Source: Kribbibacterium absianum (GTDB taxonomy: Bacteria; Actinomycetota; Coriobacteriia; Coriobacteriales; Atopobiaceae). Taken from it: 64,000 nucleotides of DNA. Below are positions 44,887 to 54,134 of this stretch, piece after piece. Position 1 is the stretch's first letter; every line of letters starts with the position of its first letter. Location: contig NZ_JASJEX010000004.1 of NCBI RefSeq assembly GCF_030067705.1, positions 1 to 64,000 of the forward strand. Reading direction: 5' to 3'. The notes beneath the pieces are model-generated. The model searched no databases. It was not told where the DNA came from and saw only the letters and a list, made by a program, of their open reading frames with translations. The position numbers and the translations under genes are program-made.

Positions 44887-45567
44887 CTAGCAGCCATCGA
44901 GCATGTCCTCCATGGCCGTCCGGGCCCGCTCCTGCGCAGAGCGGGCCCTTTGTTTTGCCGAGCCAGGCTCGGGCGATTCCAGCGGCGCCCCGACGTGGAC
45001 GTCGAAACCCGGCCGCCGACGCAGAAGGCGGTTGAGGCAGGCGCGCCGGTGCTGCACGAGCGCGACCGGCACCACAGGCGCGCCGTTGCCGAGCGCGATG
45101 CGGAACGCGCCGTCCCGGAACGGCTGCAGCTCTGTGGCGTACGGAACCAGGTTGCCCTCCGGGAAGACCACGAGCGCGTTGCCCTCCTTGAGCACCTGCT
45201 TGCAGCGGTGCACCATGAAGCGCGCCTCCCCGATCGTCTCGCCGGTGAAGATCGTGCCAAGGGCCCGGACCACCGGGCCGTAGACGCGCGCCTCGCCGTT
45301 CTCGGCCAAGGCGAGGAACCGCGCCTCTGTCGGCGCGATGGCACAGGCCACCATGCAGGAGTCCAGGAGGCAGCAATGGTTGGCGACCACGACGCTGCCG
45401 CCAAACGTGTCCGGAGCACCGGGCTGTCGGACCACGCGCATGCCGAACCACAGGGAGCAATGGGCGCGCAGGATCGGGCGGACGAAGCGGTACAGGAGGC
45501 TCTGGTGGCGCTGCTGGCGCGGCGTGGGCTCCTCGAAGAGGCGGTCGCGCCGCTGCTGCGACGTCAT
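44887..45567 (-). CDS. 1-acyl-sn-glycerol-3-phosphate acyltransferase (PlsC family)
   Basis: A 226-residue PlsC-domain acyltransferase. The catalytic H(X4)D is VVANHCCLLDS, with block 3 FPEGNLVPY binding the acceptor phosphate. It starts at 45567, with ATGA overlap of the glycosyltransferase stop, so the two are translationally coupled. That pairing suggests that it acts in making or remodelling a glycolipid such as a lipoteichoic-acid anchor or phosphatidic acid; the exact acceptor is unknown. Confidence 0.88.
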   Translation of the reverse strand: MTSQQRRDRLFEEPTPRQQRHQSLLYRFVRPILRAHCSLWFGMRVVRQPGAPDTFGGSVVVANHCCLLDSCMVACAIAPTEARFLALAENGEARVYGPVVRALGTIFTGETIGEARFMVHRCKQVLKEGNALVVFPEGNLVPYATELQPFRDGAFRIALGNGAPVVPVALVQHRRACLNRLLRRRPGFDVHVGAPLESPEPGSAKQRARSAQERARTAMEDMLDGC

Positions 45568-46727
45568 GACGAGCGCCTCTCGTACCAGGCGCGGTCGTCC
45601 TCGATGGCGGCCTCCTCCATGGCCAGGAACTTCTCGACGCAGCGACCCACGCGCAGGCTCTCTGCCTCGGCCAGGTAGCGTCCGCGCCAGGCGGCCTGCT
45701 CCTCGGGGTGTTCGATCCACCAGTCCAGGCGCTCGGCCAGCGCGGCCGCGTCCTTCGCGGGGAACAGGGACCGCTCGGTGAGCGCGAAGGCCGCAGGCGC
45801 CGACAGAGGCGCCTCGCCGATGACGGGCACGCAACCGCAGGCAAAGGCCTCGATCACCGACATCGCCTCGATGTCCACTGTGGACGCGTGCACGTACAGG
45901 GCGCACCGGCGCAACTCCTCCACGAGCGCTTCCTGAGAGAGGAACCCGATGACCGGCGGGTTCGGCAGGCTCGCGCCGGCGCGGCGGAGTGCCCGCTCGC
46001 CCGGGCCGGTGCCAAAGATGTGGAGCTGGATGCGACCCGCGTGGCGCGAGCGGCGCACGGCCTCGATGATCGTGACCTGGTTCTTCTCGGGGGCGAGCCG
46101 CCCCACGGTGGCGATGTGCACCAGCCCCGCAGTGTCTGATGTGCATTTGGGGACAGTCCCCAAATGCACATCGGGTGTGAAACGGTCCGGGACGCCGTTG
46201 GAGATCACGTGCAAGGCGTTCGAGTACCCGTTGCGACGCAGGTCGCGGGCGATCATCTCGCTCGGGCAGTGGACGTGGCGCACGTGGTCATAGAGCTGGG
46301 CGCGGAACAGGCGGTGGACGCCGGCACAGAGCAGGGGCGCCTCCCCCATCCGCGCGTTGGACGTGACGTTCTGCGGCTGCAGGTGGAACGCCGCGGAGAC
46401 CGGGATCGACGCCGCCCGCGCCTGGCGCAACGCCTCGCGCTCGAGCGCGAACGGCAGGAACAGGTGCACCACGTCCACGCCGTCGATTGCCCGGGCCACC
46501 GCCTGCTTGTCCGGCTTTGCGAAGTGGAACCCGCAGGCGCGAGACACCGGCGTGACGACCGGGATGTGCCGCTCGTCCACCGCCAACGTGTCGGCGCCGG
46601 TCGCGGCCATGCCCAGGAGCCGGACCTCGTGGCCCTTGGCGCGCAGGGCGTCGGCGTAGCGGCGTGCCGTGAGCGAGGTGCCGTTGGAGCAGGTGGAGAG
46701 GTCGTCCATGACAAAGGCGATGCGCAC
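45564..46727 (-). CDS. GT4-family glycosyltransferase with an in-frame palindromic repeat
   Basis: A 387-residue GT-B glycosyltransferase. The N-terminal domain begins MRIAFVMDDLSTCSNGTSL; the C-terminal donor domain begins at HIATVGRLAPEKNQ and has the EX7E-type region DIEAMSVIEAFACG. The family is used for diacylglycerol glucosylation and similar steps, which fits the coupled PlsC gene. The start is GTG at 46727 with GAAGGGA upstream, rather than the ATG at 46754. Residues 186-197 (DVHLGTVPKCTS) are encoded by family A repeat A7. They lie in the linker between the two domains, where an insertion may be tolerated. Confidence 0.88.
   Translation of the reverse strand: MRIAFVMDDLSTCSNGTSLTARRYADALRAKGHEVRLLGMAATGADTLAVDERHIPVVTPVSRACGFHFAKPDKQAVARAIDGVDVVHLFLPFALEREALRQARAASIPVSAAFHLQPQNVTSNARMGEAPLLCAGVHRLFRAQLYDHVRHVHCPSEMIARDLRRNGYSNALHVISNGVPDRFTPDVHLGTVPKCTSDTAGLVHIATVGRLAPEKNQVTIIEAVRRSRHAGRIQLHIFGTGPGERALRRAGASLPNPPVIGFLSQEALVEELRRCALYVHASTVDIEAMSVIEAFACGCVPVIGEAPLSAPAAFALTERSLFPAKDAAALAERLDWWIEHPEEQAAWRGRYLAEAESLRVGRCVEKFLAMEEAAIEDDRAWYERRSS
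46138..46172. repeat. Family A palindrome A7, in frame inside the GT4 gene
   Basis: The most perfect copy: GATGTGCATTTGGGGAC, central A, and the exact reverse complement, 35 bp. On the coding strand it is read without a stop codon. It lies about 12 kb from A6 and the RAYT. Confidence 0.96.
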
Positions 46728-46887
46728 GCGGGTCCCTTCGGTTGGGTGGGTCAATCAGGGGATACCCAAGCCGACGAGCCGTAGCCAGCGGCGGGCGCGG
46801 GCAACGGTAACGAAAACGGCCGACCCAGGCAATGGCCCAGGCCGGCTACACATGTTGCGTGCGATACGAGGACGGCGCCCGACGGGG

Positions 46888-47160
46888 TCACTCGCTTGGC
46901 ACGATGCCGATAGTGGTGCCCGGCTCCACGTCGTGCGAGCCGGCGCACGCGAAGGTGATCGCGCCGCGGTCGCCCTCCTGGAGCGACTCGCCGAAGGAGC
47001 AGGTGCGACAGGTCTGCGCCAGGCCCACGACACGGGCAATCTGGCCCTCGATCCGGTCGCCCACGCGCACCTCGCCGGAGACCACCGTCGCGAGCGCCTG
47101 CACGGCAGGGCGCCCCTCGAAGTCCACCGTCCGCACATCCGAGACGAACACCCGCGCCAT
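46888..47160 (-). CDS. Small protein resembling a free-standing translation factor domain 2 (EF-Tu beta-barrel)
   Basis: A 90-residue basic/acidic-balanced protein. The pattern VSGEVRVGDRIE, then GDRGAITFACAG, then DVEPGTTIGI follows the beta-barrel domain II of EF-Tu/EF-G-type factors. No GTPase domain is attached. Two cysteines (CRTC) might bind metal. Start ATG at 47160 with GGGGGAG upstream; the longer frame up to 47277 would pass through family B repeats. It is a single gene between pckA and the GT4 gene. I can find no assigned role; such domains can bind RNA ends or partner proteins. Confidence 0.7.
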   Translation of the reverse strand: MARVFVSDVRTVDFEGRPAVQALATVVSGEVRVGDRIEGQIARVVGLAQTCRTCSFGESLQEGDRGAITFACAGSHDVEPGTTIGIVPSE

Positions 47161-47244
47161 GGCAGCTCCCCCTTCCGAGCGATGGCCTCCACGATACCGG
47201 AAACGGCCCCGGCGCCGATGGCAGGCCGGGGCCGCAGCGGCCAC

Positions 47245-47317
47245 GTGAGACAGTTCTGTCTCTTTGGACTGTCCCACCGGGTCGGATGAGACAGTTCTGT
47301 CTCTTTGGACTGTCTCA
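47245..47317. repeat. Family B tandem palindromes B1 and B2
   Basis: Two near-identical copies at 47245-47277 and 47287-47317, each TGAGACAGTTCTGTCTCTTT then GGACTGTC(T/C)C. The ends TGAGACAGT and ACTGTCTCA are inverted and a second inverted repeat AGACAG-TT-CTGTCT is nested in the left end. B2 ends 5 bp before the pckA stop codon complement. The ACTGTC core resembles the core of family A, but the arms differ. Confidence 0.9.
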
Positions 47318-47322
47318 GCGGG

Positions 47323-48972
<1,650 letters not shown>

Positions 48973-49616
48973 GGCTCCTCCTCGAGAAGAAGGCCAACGG
49001 CCGGAACGCCCCTGAGAGAGGCTCGGCCGGGCGATGGAAACGTCGGGGCACGGCCTGCGCAGCGCGGCACGTCGGACACGGCGCTCCGCGCGACCCCCGA
49101 GCGGCGCCGGAGCGCCGCTGAACCTAGGTAGTATCTTGACCCAACATGAAAGTGGGGCACCAGAACGATGGTGTTAAATCTCTCGACTCGGCGGGGCGGC
49201 CTATGCGTCGTCCAGCCGCGACAGCCCCGCACCCATGGCACTCTCCCCTATGAATGGGACGGTCACGCGCCGTCTCGTCAGCTTGGACACCCGAGCCGGG
49301 AACGCGCGCGATCCACGGAGCCATCACGATGCTCGACTCTTCATGAACAACGCATTCATCCAATCATCGAACCACCCAACCGTTGATGAGAGGGCAATCC
49401 CGTTGTTGTAAAGGGCTTCCGAGAGGCGCTGGATGTGCCTGACTCATTCATTGGAGGTCGCAGTGCTCAAGTAGACGGTCGCGGATCAACCATCCACCGA
49501 ATCATGACGTGGTGCGGCTGGAGGGCCAGGAGGCACATACTTGATGGCCTAAGAATCTGGCAGCCTTGGATGTGTCGACCACCACCGTCCTGCACTCCCA
49601 GAAACGGAGGTACCCC
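48973..49616. other. 644-bp divergent intergenic region upstream of pckA
   Basis: No gene or RNA is recognised. It should hold promoters for pckA (minus) and for the ferredoxin-like gene (plus). A TTGACC hexamer at about 49136 on the plus strand has no matching -10 box. Short ORFs here are not supported by ribosome sites. Confidence 0.45.
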
Positions 49617-50390
49617 TTGACCCCTGAGCGCGCGCTGGCTCTGAGCTACAGCCCCACGGGCACGTCCGCTGCAGCCGCACGACGGTTGGCCAGCGTCTTT
49701 ACTCATGACCCGGAGGCCGTGGACACGACGCGGCACCCGGTCGCGCTCGAGCTGGCGCCCCAGGACCTGGTGGTGCTGGGTGCCCCTGTCCACGACGCAG
49801 GGCTACCCAGGGAGATGGCCGCCCATCTCTCGGGAATTCGCGGCACGTTCACGCCTGCGGTGCTGGTGGTCACCTATGGGAGCCGGTCTTTTGGGACGGC
49901 CCTCCAGGATTTGGACACATGGGCACGGCGCCAGGGTTTCCTCCCCTTTGCTGGCTTCGCACTGGCGGGACCCCACAGTCAGTTGACGGCAGCGCCCTGC
50001 GCCGGGCCAGCAACGTTGTCAGACGGACAAGAGGCACGGCTCGGCACGTTCGCCCGCAGCGCGCTGGAGACCCTCGACCGCGCCGAGACGGTCTTTGACC
50101 TGCCGGGCTTCGAGCCCCCTCTAGGCCCTGCCCTCCCCGACCACCCGGAAAGGGACGTCAAGACCTCCTGCGACCCGGACCTGTGCATCGGCTGCGGCGC
50201 CTGTCCGGCCGCCTGCCCTCGGCAATGCATCCCTGCGGAGGAGCCCTATCTCACGAACTTGCGCCGATGCAACGGTTGTGGCGCCTGCGTGCGCATCTGC
50301 CCCGTGGGCGCGCGGGAGCTGGAACCCGAGACGGCGCTCGCGGCGATTCGCGCCTCTCTGGGGCTCGACGGCGCCGCGCGAGGCGAGTAG
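49617..50390 (+). CDS. Flavodoxin-like domain fused to 2x[4Fe-4S] ferredoxin (EFR1-type)
   Basis: A 257-residue electron-transfer protein. The N-terminal flavodoxin-like part has the FMN phosphate loop SYSPTGTS (10-17) and GAPVHDAGLP. The C-terminus has two CX2CX2CX3C clusters: Cys190/193/196/200 and Cys218/221/224/228. This matches the EFR1 family of anaerobes. The start is taken as TTG at 49617 because ACGGAGG is 6 bp upstream; upstream in-frame ATG codons have no site. It is monocistronic. Partners unknown. Confidence 0.88.
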   Translation: MTPERALALSYSPTGTSAAAARRLASVFTHDPEAVDTTRHPVALELAPQDLVVLGAPVHDAGLPREMAAHLSGIRGTFTPAVLVVTYGSRSFGTALQDLDTWARRQGFLPFAGFALAGPHSQLTAAPCAGPATLSDGQEARLGTFARSALETLDRAETVFDLPGFEPPLGPALPDHPERDVKTSCDPDLCIGCGACPAACPRQCIPAEEPYLTNLRRCNGCGACVRICPVGARELEPETALAAIRASLGLDGAARGE

Positions 50391-50483
50391 GCAGGTTCGC
50401 AGCGCCTGCCGAATGTGCCGGAAGCGCGCTTTCATCACTCAATTGCGCGATTTCAGAGGATACGGAAGGCTCTGAGCACCTGC

Positions 50484-51881
50484 CTAATCGGAGGCAGACC
50501 CCGGCAACCGCACCACCGAGGCATCGAGAAGGCTCACGTCCTCCTGATCATGGCTCGCAACCAACAGCGGGCGCCCGGCCAGATGTCCGAGCACCGCGCT
50601 GGCAGCGGCCGCGTGACTCTCCTCGTCAAGACCGGCGAACGGCTCGTCGAGCAGGACGGCAGAGGTGGGGGCGACAAGCGCTCGGGCCACCTCGACGCGG
50701 CGCGCCTGCCCTCCAGAAAGCGTGGCCGCCGGACGGCCCGCGGCGTCCTCCCCTACCAGCGAGCGCACGAGCGCGTCCGCTTGGGGCCACAGGGCGCGCG
50801 GCGCGACGAGCCGGAGGTTCTCCTCGGCCGTGAGCCCCTCCACAAGCGACGGGGCCTGCCACACCACCGAGACGAGCTCCGGCACGTCGCGTGAGCCGGC
50901 CAAAAGCGGGACCCGGCCGCAGAGGGCGTCCACCAGCGTCGTCTTGCCGGCGCCGGACGCCGCCGAGAGCACGGCGCGCTCCCCCGGCGCCAAGGTCAGG
51001 TCGACCCCCTGCCACGTCACATCGCCACCGTGCCCGGCCGACGCGCGGGCGAGACCGACCGAGCCTGGCGCCACGGCTCGTTCCCGCGGCGCCAACCGCA
51101 CGGCCAAACGACCCGTCGCACGGCCGCTCCAGGCAAGAAGCGCCCGGAAGGTTCTCTCGGCCAGCCACGCGAGCAGCACCACGACGACCGTCCACGCGAA
51201 CAGGTCCGACGTCTCCAGGAGCAGCTTGGCCTGGTACACGCGCTCGCCGAGAGTGCCGTCCACGAGGCCAATGAGCTCGGCCGCAACGCCGGCCTTCCAG
51301 CTCATGCCCACCGCCGAGGCGGCCGTGACCGCGAGTCCGGGCGCCACCCCTGGCCATCCGGCCGCGAGGGCCCGGCGCACCGACCCCACGCCCATGAGCC
51401 GCAGAGCGTCGAGGCGCCCGCGGTCGAGGCTGCGGACGGCCCCCCGCATCGACGCATAGAACGCAGGGAAGGCCACGAGGAACACGCAGGCCCAGGTCAC
51501 GCCGCCGGTGCCGACCCAGAGCAAGAGCACCACGACCACGCACGCGACCGGCACCGTCTTGAGGGCGCTCACGGCGGGCTCAAGCAGCACGTCCACCGCC
51601 GGGCGCTGGGCGGCGAGGGCGCCGAGGGCGCATCCCAGCGTGAACGCGACAAGGAACCCGCCCACGATGGCCAGCGTCGAGCACGCGACCACGCGCCAGA
51701 ACTCGGCGGTCACACAGAGACGCGCGAGCGCGGCGACCGTCTCCACGGGCCCGGGGAGGAGCAGGTCGCTCCCCACGAGCCCCGCCACGGCCTGCCACGC
51801 CACGAGCCACAGAAGGGCAGCGGCCGCACGGATGCCCGCACGGCCGCGTCCGCTCGTTGTGTGAGAGCGCTCGGGCGCCAC
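50484..51881 (-). CDS. Fused permease-ATPase of an ABC importer (SsuC/SsuB- or TauC/TauB-like)
   Basis: A 465-residue fusion that is normally two genes. Residues 1-250 form an SsuC/TauC-type permease with about six hydrophobic segments and an EAA-like loop at about 156-170. Residues 285-465 are the ATPase: Walker A SAASGAGKTT at 306-315 (first Gly replaced by Ala), LSGGQ at 388-392, LLDEPFAGLD at 410-419. The ATPase half is short. The GTG start lies one base after the stop of the binding protein gene. Direct fusion means that one polypeptide could dimerise to give the full transporter. The sequence is continuous with no frameshift. Confidence 0.88.
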   Translation of the reverse strand: MAPERSHTTSGRGRAGIRAAAALLWLVAWQAVAGLVGSDLLLPGPVETVAALARLCVTAEFWRVVACSTLAIVGGFLVAFTLGCALGALAAQRPAVDVLLEPAVSALKTVPVACVVVVLLLWVGTGGVTWACVFLVAFPAFYASMRGAVRSLDRGRLDALRLMGVGSVRRALAAGWPGVAPGLAVTAASAVGMSWKAGVAAELIGLVDGTLGERVYQAKLLLETSDLFAWTVVVVLLAWLAERTFRALLAWSGRATGRLAVRLAPRERAVAPGSVGLARASAGHGGDVTWQGVDLTLAPGERAVLSAASGAGKTTLVDALCGRVPLLAGSRDVPELVSVVWQAPSLVEGLTAEENLRLVAPRALWPQADALVRSLVGEDAAGRPAATLSGGQARRVEVARALVAPTSAVLLDEPFAGLDEESHAAAASAVLGHLAGRPLLVASHDQEDVSLLDASVVRLPGSASD

Positions 51882-51882
51882 G

Positions 51883-52917
51883 CTAGTCGAGCCAGTAGAA
51901 GTCGTCCTCCGGCATCGAGCCGCCCACCGAGGACGGGTCCATGCCGTGGAGCACCGACAGGTACCCCTCGAGGGCCTCCTCCATCTCGTCGCCGGTGGTG
52001 CAGACGATGCCGCACTCGGGGATCGCCTTGGCCACGACGGCCTCGTTGTCGATGATGCCCTTCTCGGCCACGATCTTCGCGGCGGCCGCGGGGTCGGCGT
52101 TCACGGCCTCCACGCTCGCCTTGTGGGCCTCGACGAACGTAGTGACGGCGCTCGGGTGCTCGTCCAGGAACTCGCTGCGCACGATGGTCACGCCGGTCAC
52201 GAGCTGCGACCCCTCGGGCGCGTACCGCGTCCACGCGGTGCCGAGGTTGAACGCGAGCACCGCGCCCTCCACCTTGGACAGCGCGACCGTGGCGTAAGGC
52301 TGCGGCAGGAGCGCGCAGGCATCCTCGTGCTGCTGCAGCTGAGCCAGGGCCTCGCTCGGCTCGCTGCCGTACTCGAGGGTCACCTGGTCCGCGAGGCCCG
52401 CCTGCCCGAGCAGGTACTCCATCGTGTACTGCGGCGTGGTGCCCTTGCCCGTCATGTAGACGGTCTTCCCGGCCAGGCCGCCGAGGTCGGTCACCGTGCC
52501 GGTGCGGTCGATGAGGCACAGGACGGAGAGGGTGTTGAGGTCGATGCACCGGACCTTGCCGTCGGTCTTCGCATAGAGGACCGAGCTCACGTTGGACGGC
52601 ACGAGGGCGATGTCCACGTCACCGGAGATCACCTTCTGGTTCACCTCGTCGGCGGTGCCGAAGATCGAGAACTCGTAGGGTGTGCCCTCTTGGACCATGA
52701 GGTCCGCGAGGCCGATGGAGGTGGGGCCCTTCAGGGACGCGACCCGAACGGTGACGTCCTCCTCGGCGGCGGTCTGCTCGGGCCCCTCCTGGCCCTGCGG
52801 CTTGTCCTGTGCCTGGCCCGACTGCCCGCAGGCGGACAGGACGGCGGTCATCGGCACGGCGATGCCAAGGGAGCCGAGCAGCTTGAGAGCGCTCCGGCGG
52901 TCGATCATCTGGCTCAT
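51883..52917 (-). CDS. ABC importer substrate-binding lipoprotein (SsuA/NMT1-like)
   Basis: A 344-residue extracellular lipoprotein. The signal peptide ends in a LSAC lipobox (Cys30) and the RRSALKLLGS stretch resembles a Tat-type start. The periplasmic-binding fold with VRVASLKGPTSIGLADLM and SGDVDIALVPSN matches the SsuA/TauA/NMT1 group that binds sulfonates, nitrate, or thiamine precursors. It precedes the fused permease-ATPase by one base. Start at 52917 with AAGGAGGG. The substrate is not known. Confidence 0.9.
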   Translation of the reverse strand: MSQMIDRRSALKLLGSLGIAVPMTAVLSACGQSGQAQDKPQGQEGPEQTAAEEDVTVRVASLKGPTSIGLADLMVQEGTPYEFSIFGTADEVNQKVISGDVDIALVPSNVSSVLYAKTDGKVRCIDLNTLSVLCLIDRTGTVTDLGGLAGKTVYMTGKGTTPQYTMEYLLGQAGLADQVTLEYGSEPSEALAQLQQHEDACALLPQPYATVALSKVEGAVLAFNLGTAWTRYAPEGSQLVTGVTIVRSEFLDEHPSAVTTFVEAHKASVEAVNADPAAAAKIVAEKGIIDNEAVVAKAIPECGIVCTTGDEMEEALEGYLSVLHGMDPSSVGGSMPEDDFYWLD

Positions 52918-52953
52918 GGGCCCTCCTTCATGTCTGCAACTGTCAAAGGAATT

Positions 52954-54003
52954 CTACGCGACCGGGTCTCGCTCGTCGCCCGGGAACTCGATGCCCTCGC
53001 TGAGGCGCAGGGCGTCCATGATGCCCAGGGCGACGAGCGTGTTGTGGTTGGCCTGCTCGGGCCAGTGGTTGGCCTTCACGTGGCCCGTGAAGTCGCGGAT
53101 CTCGAACTCCATGTTGTTGACCTCGTGGTCGGTCCCGTTGTCCCGATGGCGCGCGGGAAGCTCGGTCACCGTGCCGTCGATGGCCACGATGCGGGCGTCC
53201 TCCGGCGAGCTCACGTTCGAGAAGACGAGCGTGGCCTTCTCGCCCTCGATGGTGCACGGGCTCGGGTCGGTCGTGACCTTGGAGTACGCGACGTCGGCGA
53301 TCATCGAGGGGTAGTCGAAGATCGCGGTGCCGCAGAGGTCGATGAGGTCGTCGTCGCCGGTGACGTCGATCGTGTCCGCGAAGCCGGACAGGTCGTCAGG
53401 CTCGCCGAAGAGGAGCACGAGCGCGTTCACCGGGTAGATGCCGAGGTCCATGAGCGCGCCGGTGCCCAGCTTGGGGTCGAAGATGTTGGTGTGCTCGTGC
53501 TTGAGGACGAGGTCGTAGCGGCTCGAGTACTTGCCATAGTGGAACGACGCGCGGCGGATCCGCCCGAGCTGGCCGCAGGCCTCGCGGATCTGCAGGTACG
53601 CCGGGTCGTGGGCCAGGCGCATGGCTTCCATGGCCACGACCCCGCGCTCCTTGGCGGCCTCCATCACGCGCTCGGCGGCCCCTTGGGACAGGCAGAAGGG
53701 CTTCTCGACGAGGACGGACTTGCCGGCGGCGATCATCTCGAGCGCCTGCTCCTCGTGACAGGCGTTGGGGCTCGCGATGTAGACAGCGTCCACGTCCGGG
53801 TCCCGGGCAAGGTCGTCCAGCGATGACCAGGACTTCTCGGCACCGTGGGCGTGCGCGTAATCCGCGGCCTTCTGCGCGTCGCGGCTGTAGCAGCCGGCGA
53901 GCTCGGCGCCGTCCACCACCTCGAGCGCCTCGAGGAACTGCCCTGTGATCATCGACGTGCCGATCGTGGCGAACCGGACCGCGCCCTGCTTGTCTGTGCC
54001 CAT
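52954..54003 (-). CDS. Gfo/Idh/MocA family oxidoreductase
   Basis: A 349-residue NAD(P)-dependent dehydrogenase for sugars or cyclitols. FATIGTSMITGQFLEAL is the Rossmann start, EKPF is the conserved Glu-Lys-Pro motif, and the C-terminal alpha/beta domain has the GTGALMDLGIYPV motif (GALxDxGxY) of the active site. Its start is at 54003 with AGGGAGGG; an ATG at 54039 lacks a site. 36 bp separate it from the binding-protein gene, so it probably belongs to the same operon. Substrate unknown. Confidence 0.9.
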   Translation of the reverse strand: MGTDKQGAVRFATIGTSMITGQFLEALEVVDGAELAGCYSRDAQKAADYAHAHGAEKSWSSLDDLARDPDVDAVYIASPNACHEEQALEMIAAGKSVLVEKPFCLSQGAAERVMEAAKERGVVAMEAMRLAHDPAYLQIREACGQLGRIRRASFHYGKYSSRYDLVLKHEHTNIFDPKLGTGALMDLGIYPVNALVLLFGEPDDLSGFADTIDVTGDDDLIDLCGTAIFDYPSMIADVAYSKVTTDPSPCTIEGEKATLVFSNVSSPEDARIVAIDGTVTELPARHRDNGTDHEVNNMEFEIRDFTGHVKANHWPEQANHNTLVALGIMDALRLSEGIEFPGDERDPVA

Positions 54004-54066
54004 GGACCCTCCCTGGAGTCGAACGGAATCGTCAGCCATTGTCGCAGATTCCTACCCAACCCCACG

Positions 54067-54097
54067 GGGCCCTCCTCTGGCGGGTCCGGGAGGGCCC
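54067..54097 (-). terminator. Hairpin between the beta-helix gene and the oxidoreductase gene
   Basis: GGGCCCTCC at 54067-54075 pairs with GGAGGGCCC at 54089-54097. No T-run. A second stem, 54116-54125 with 54137-54146, overlaps the stop codon of the beta-helix gene. Together they likely end or attenuate that transcript. Confidence 0.6.
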
Positions 54098-54134
54098 GTC
54101 GTGAACGAAGGGGCCGTCGCGGCCTGGCGCGGCG

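Noticed and set aside
52918-54003. Thiamine (TPP) riboswitch in front of the NMT1-like importer
   Set aside because: Only 36 bp separate the binding-protein gene from the oxidoreductase gene, and no thi-box motif is seen upstream of the operon.
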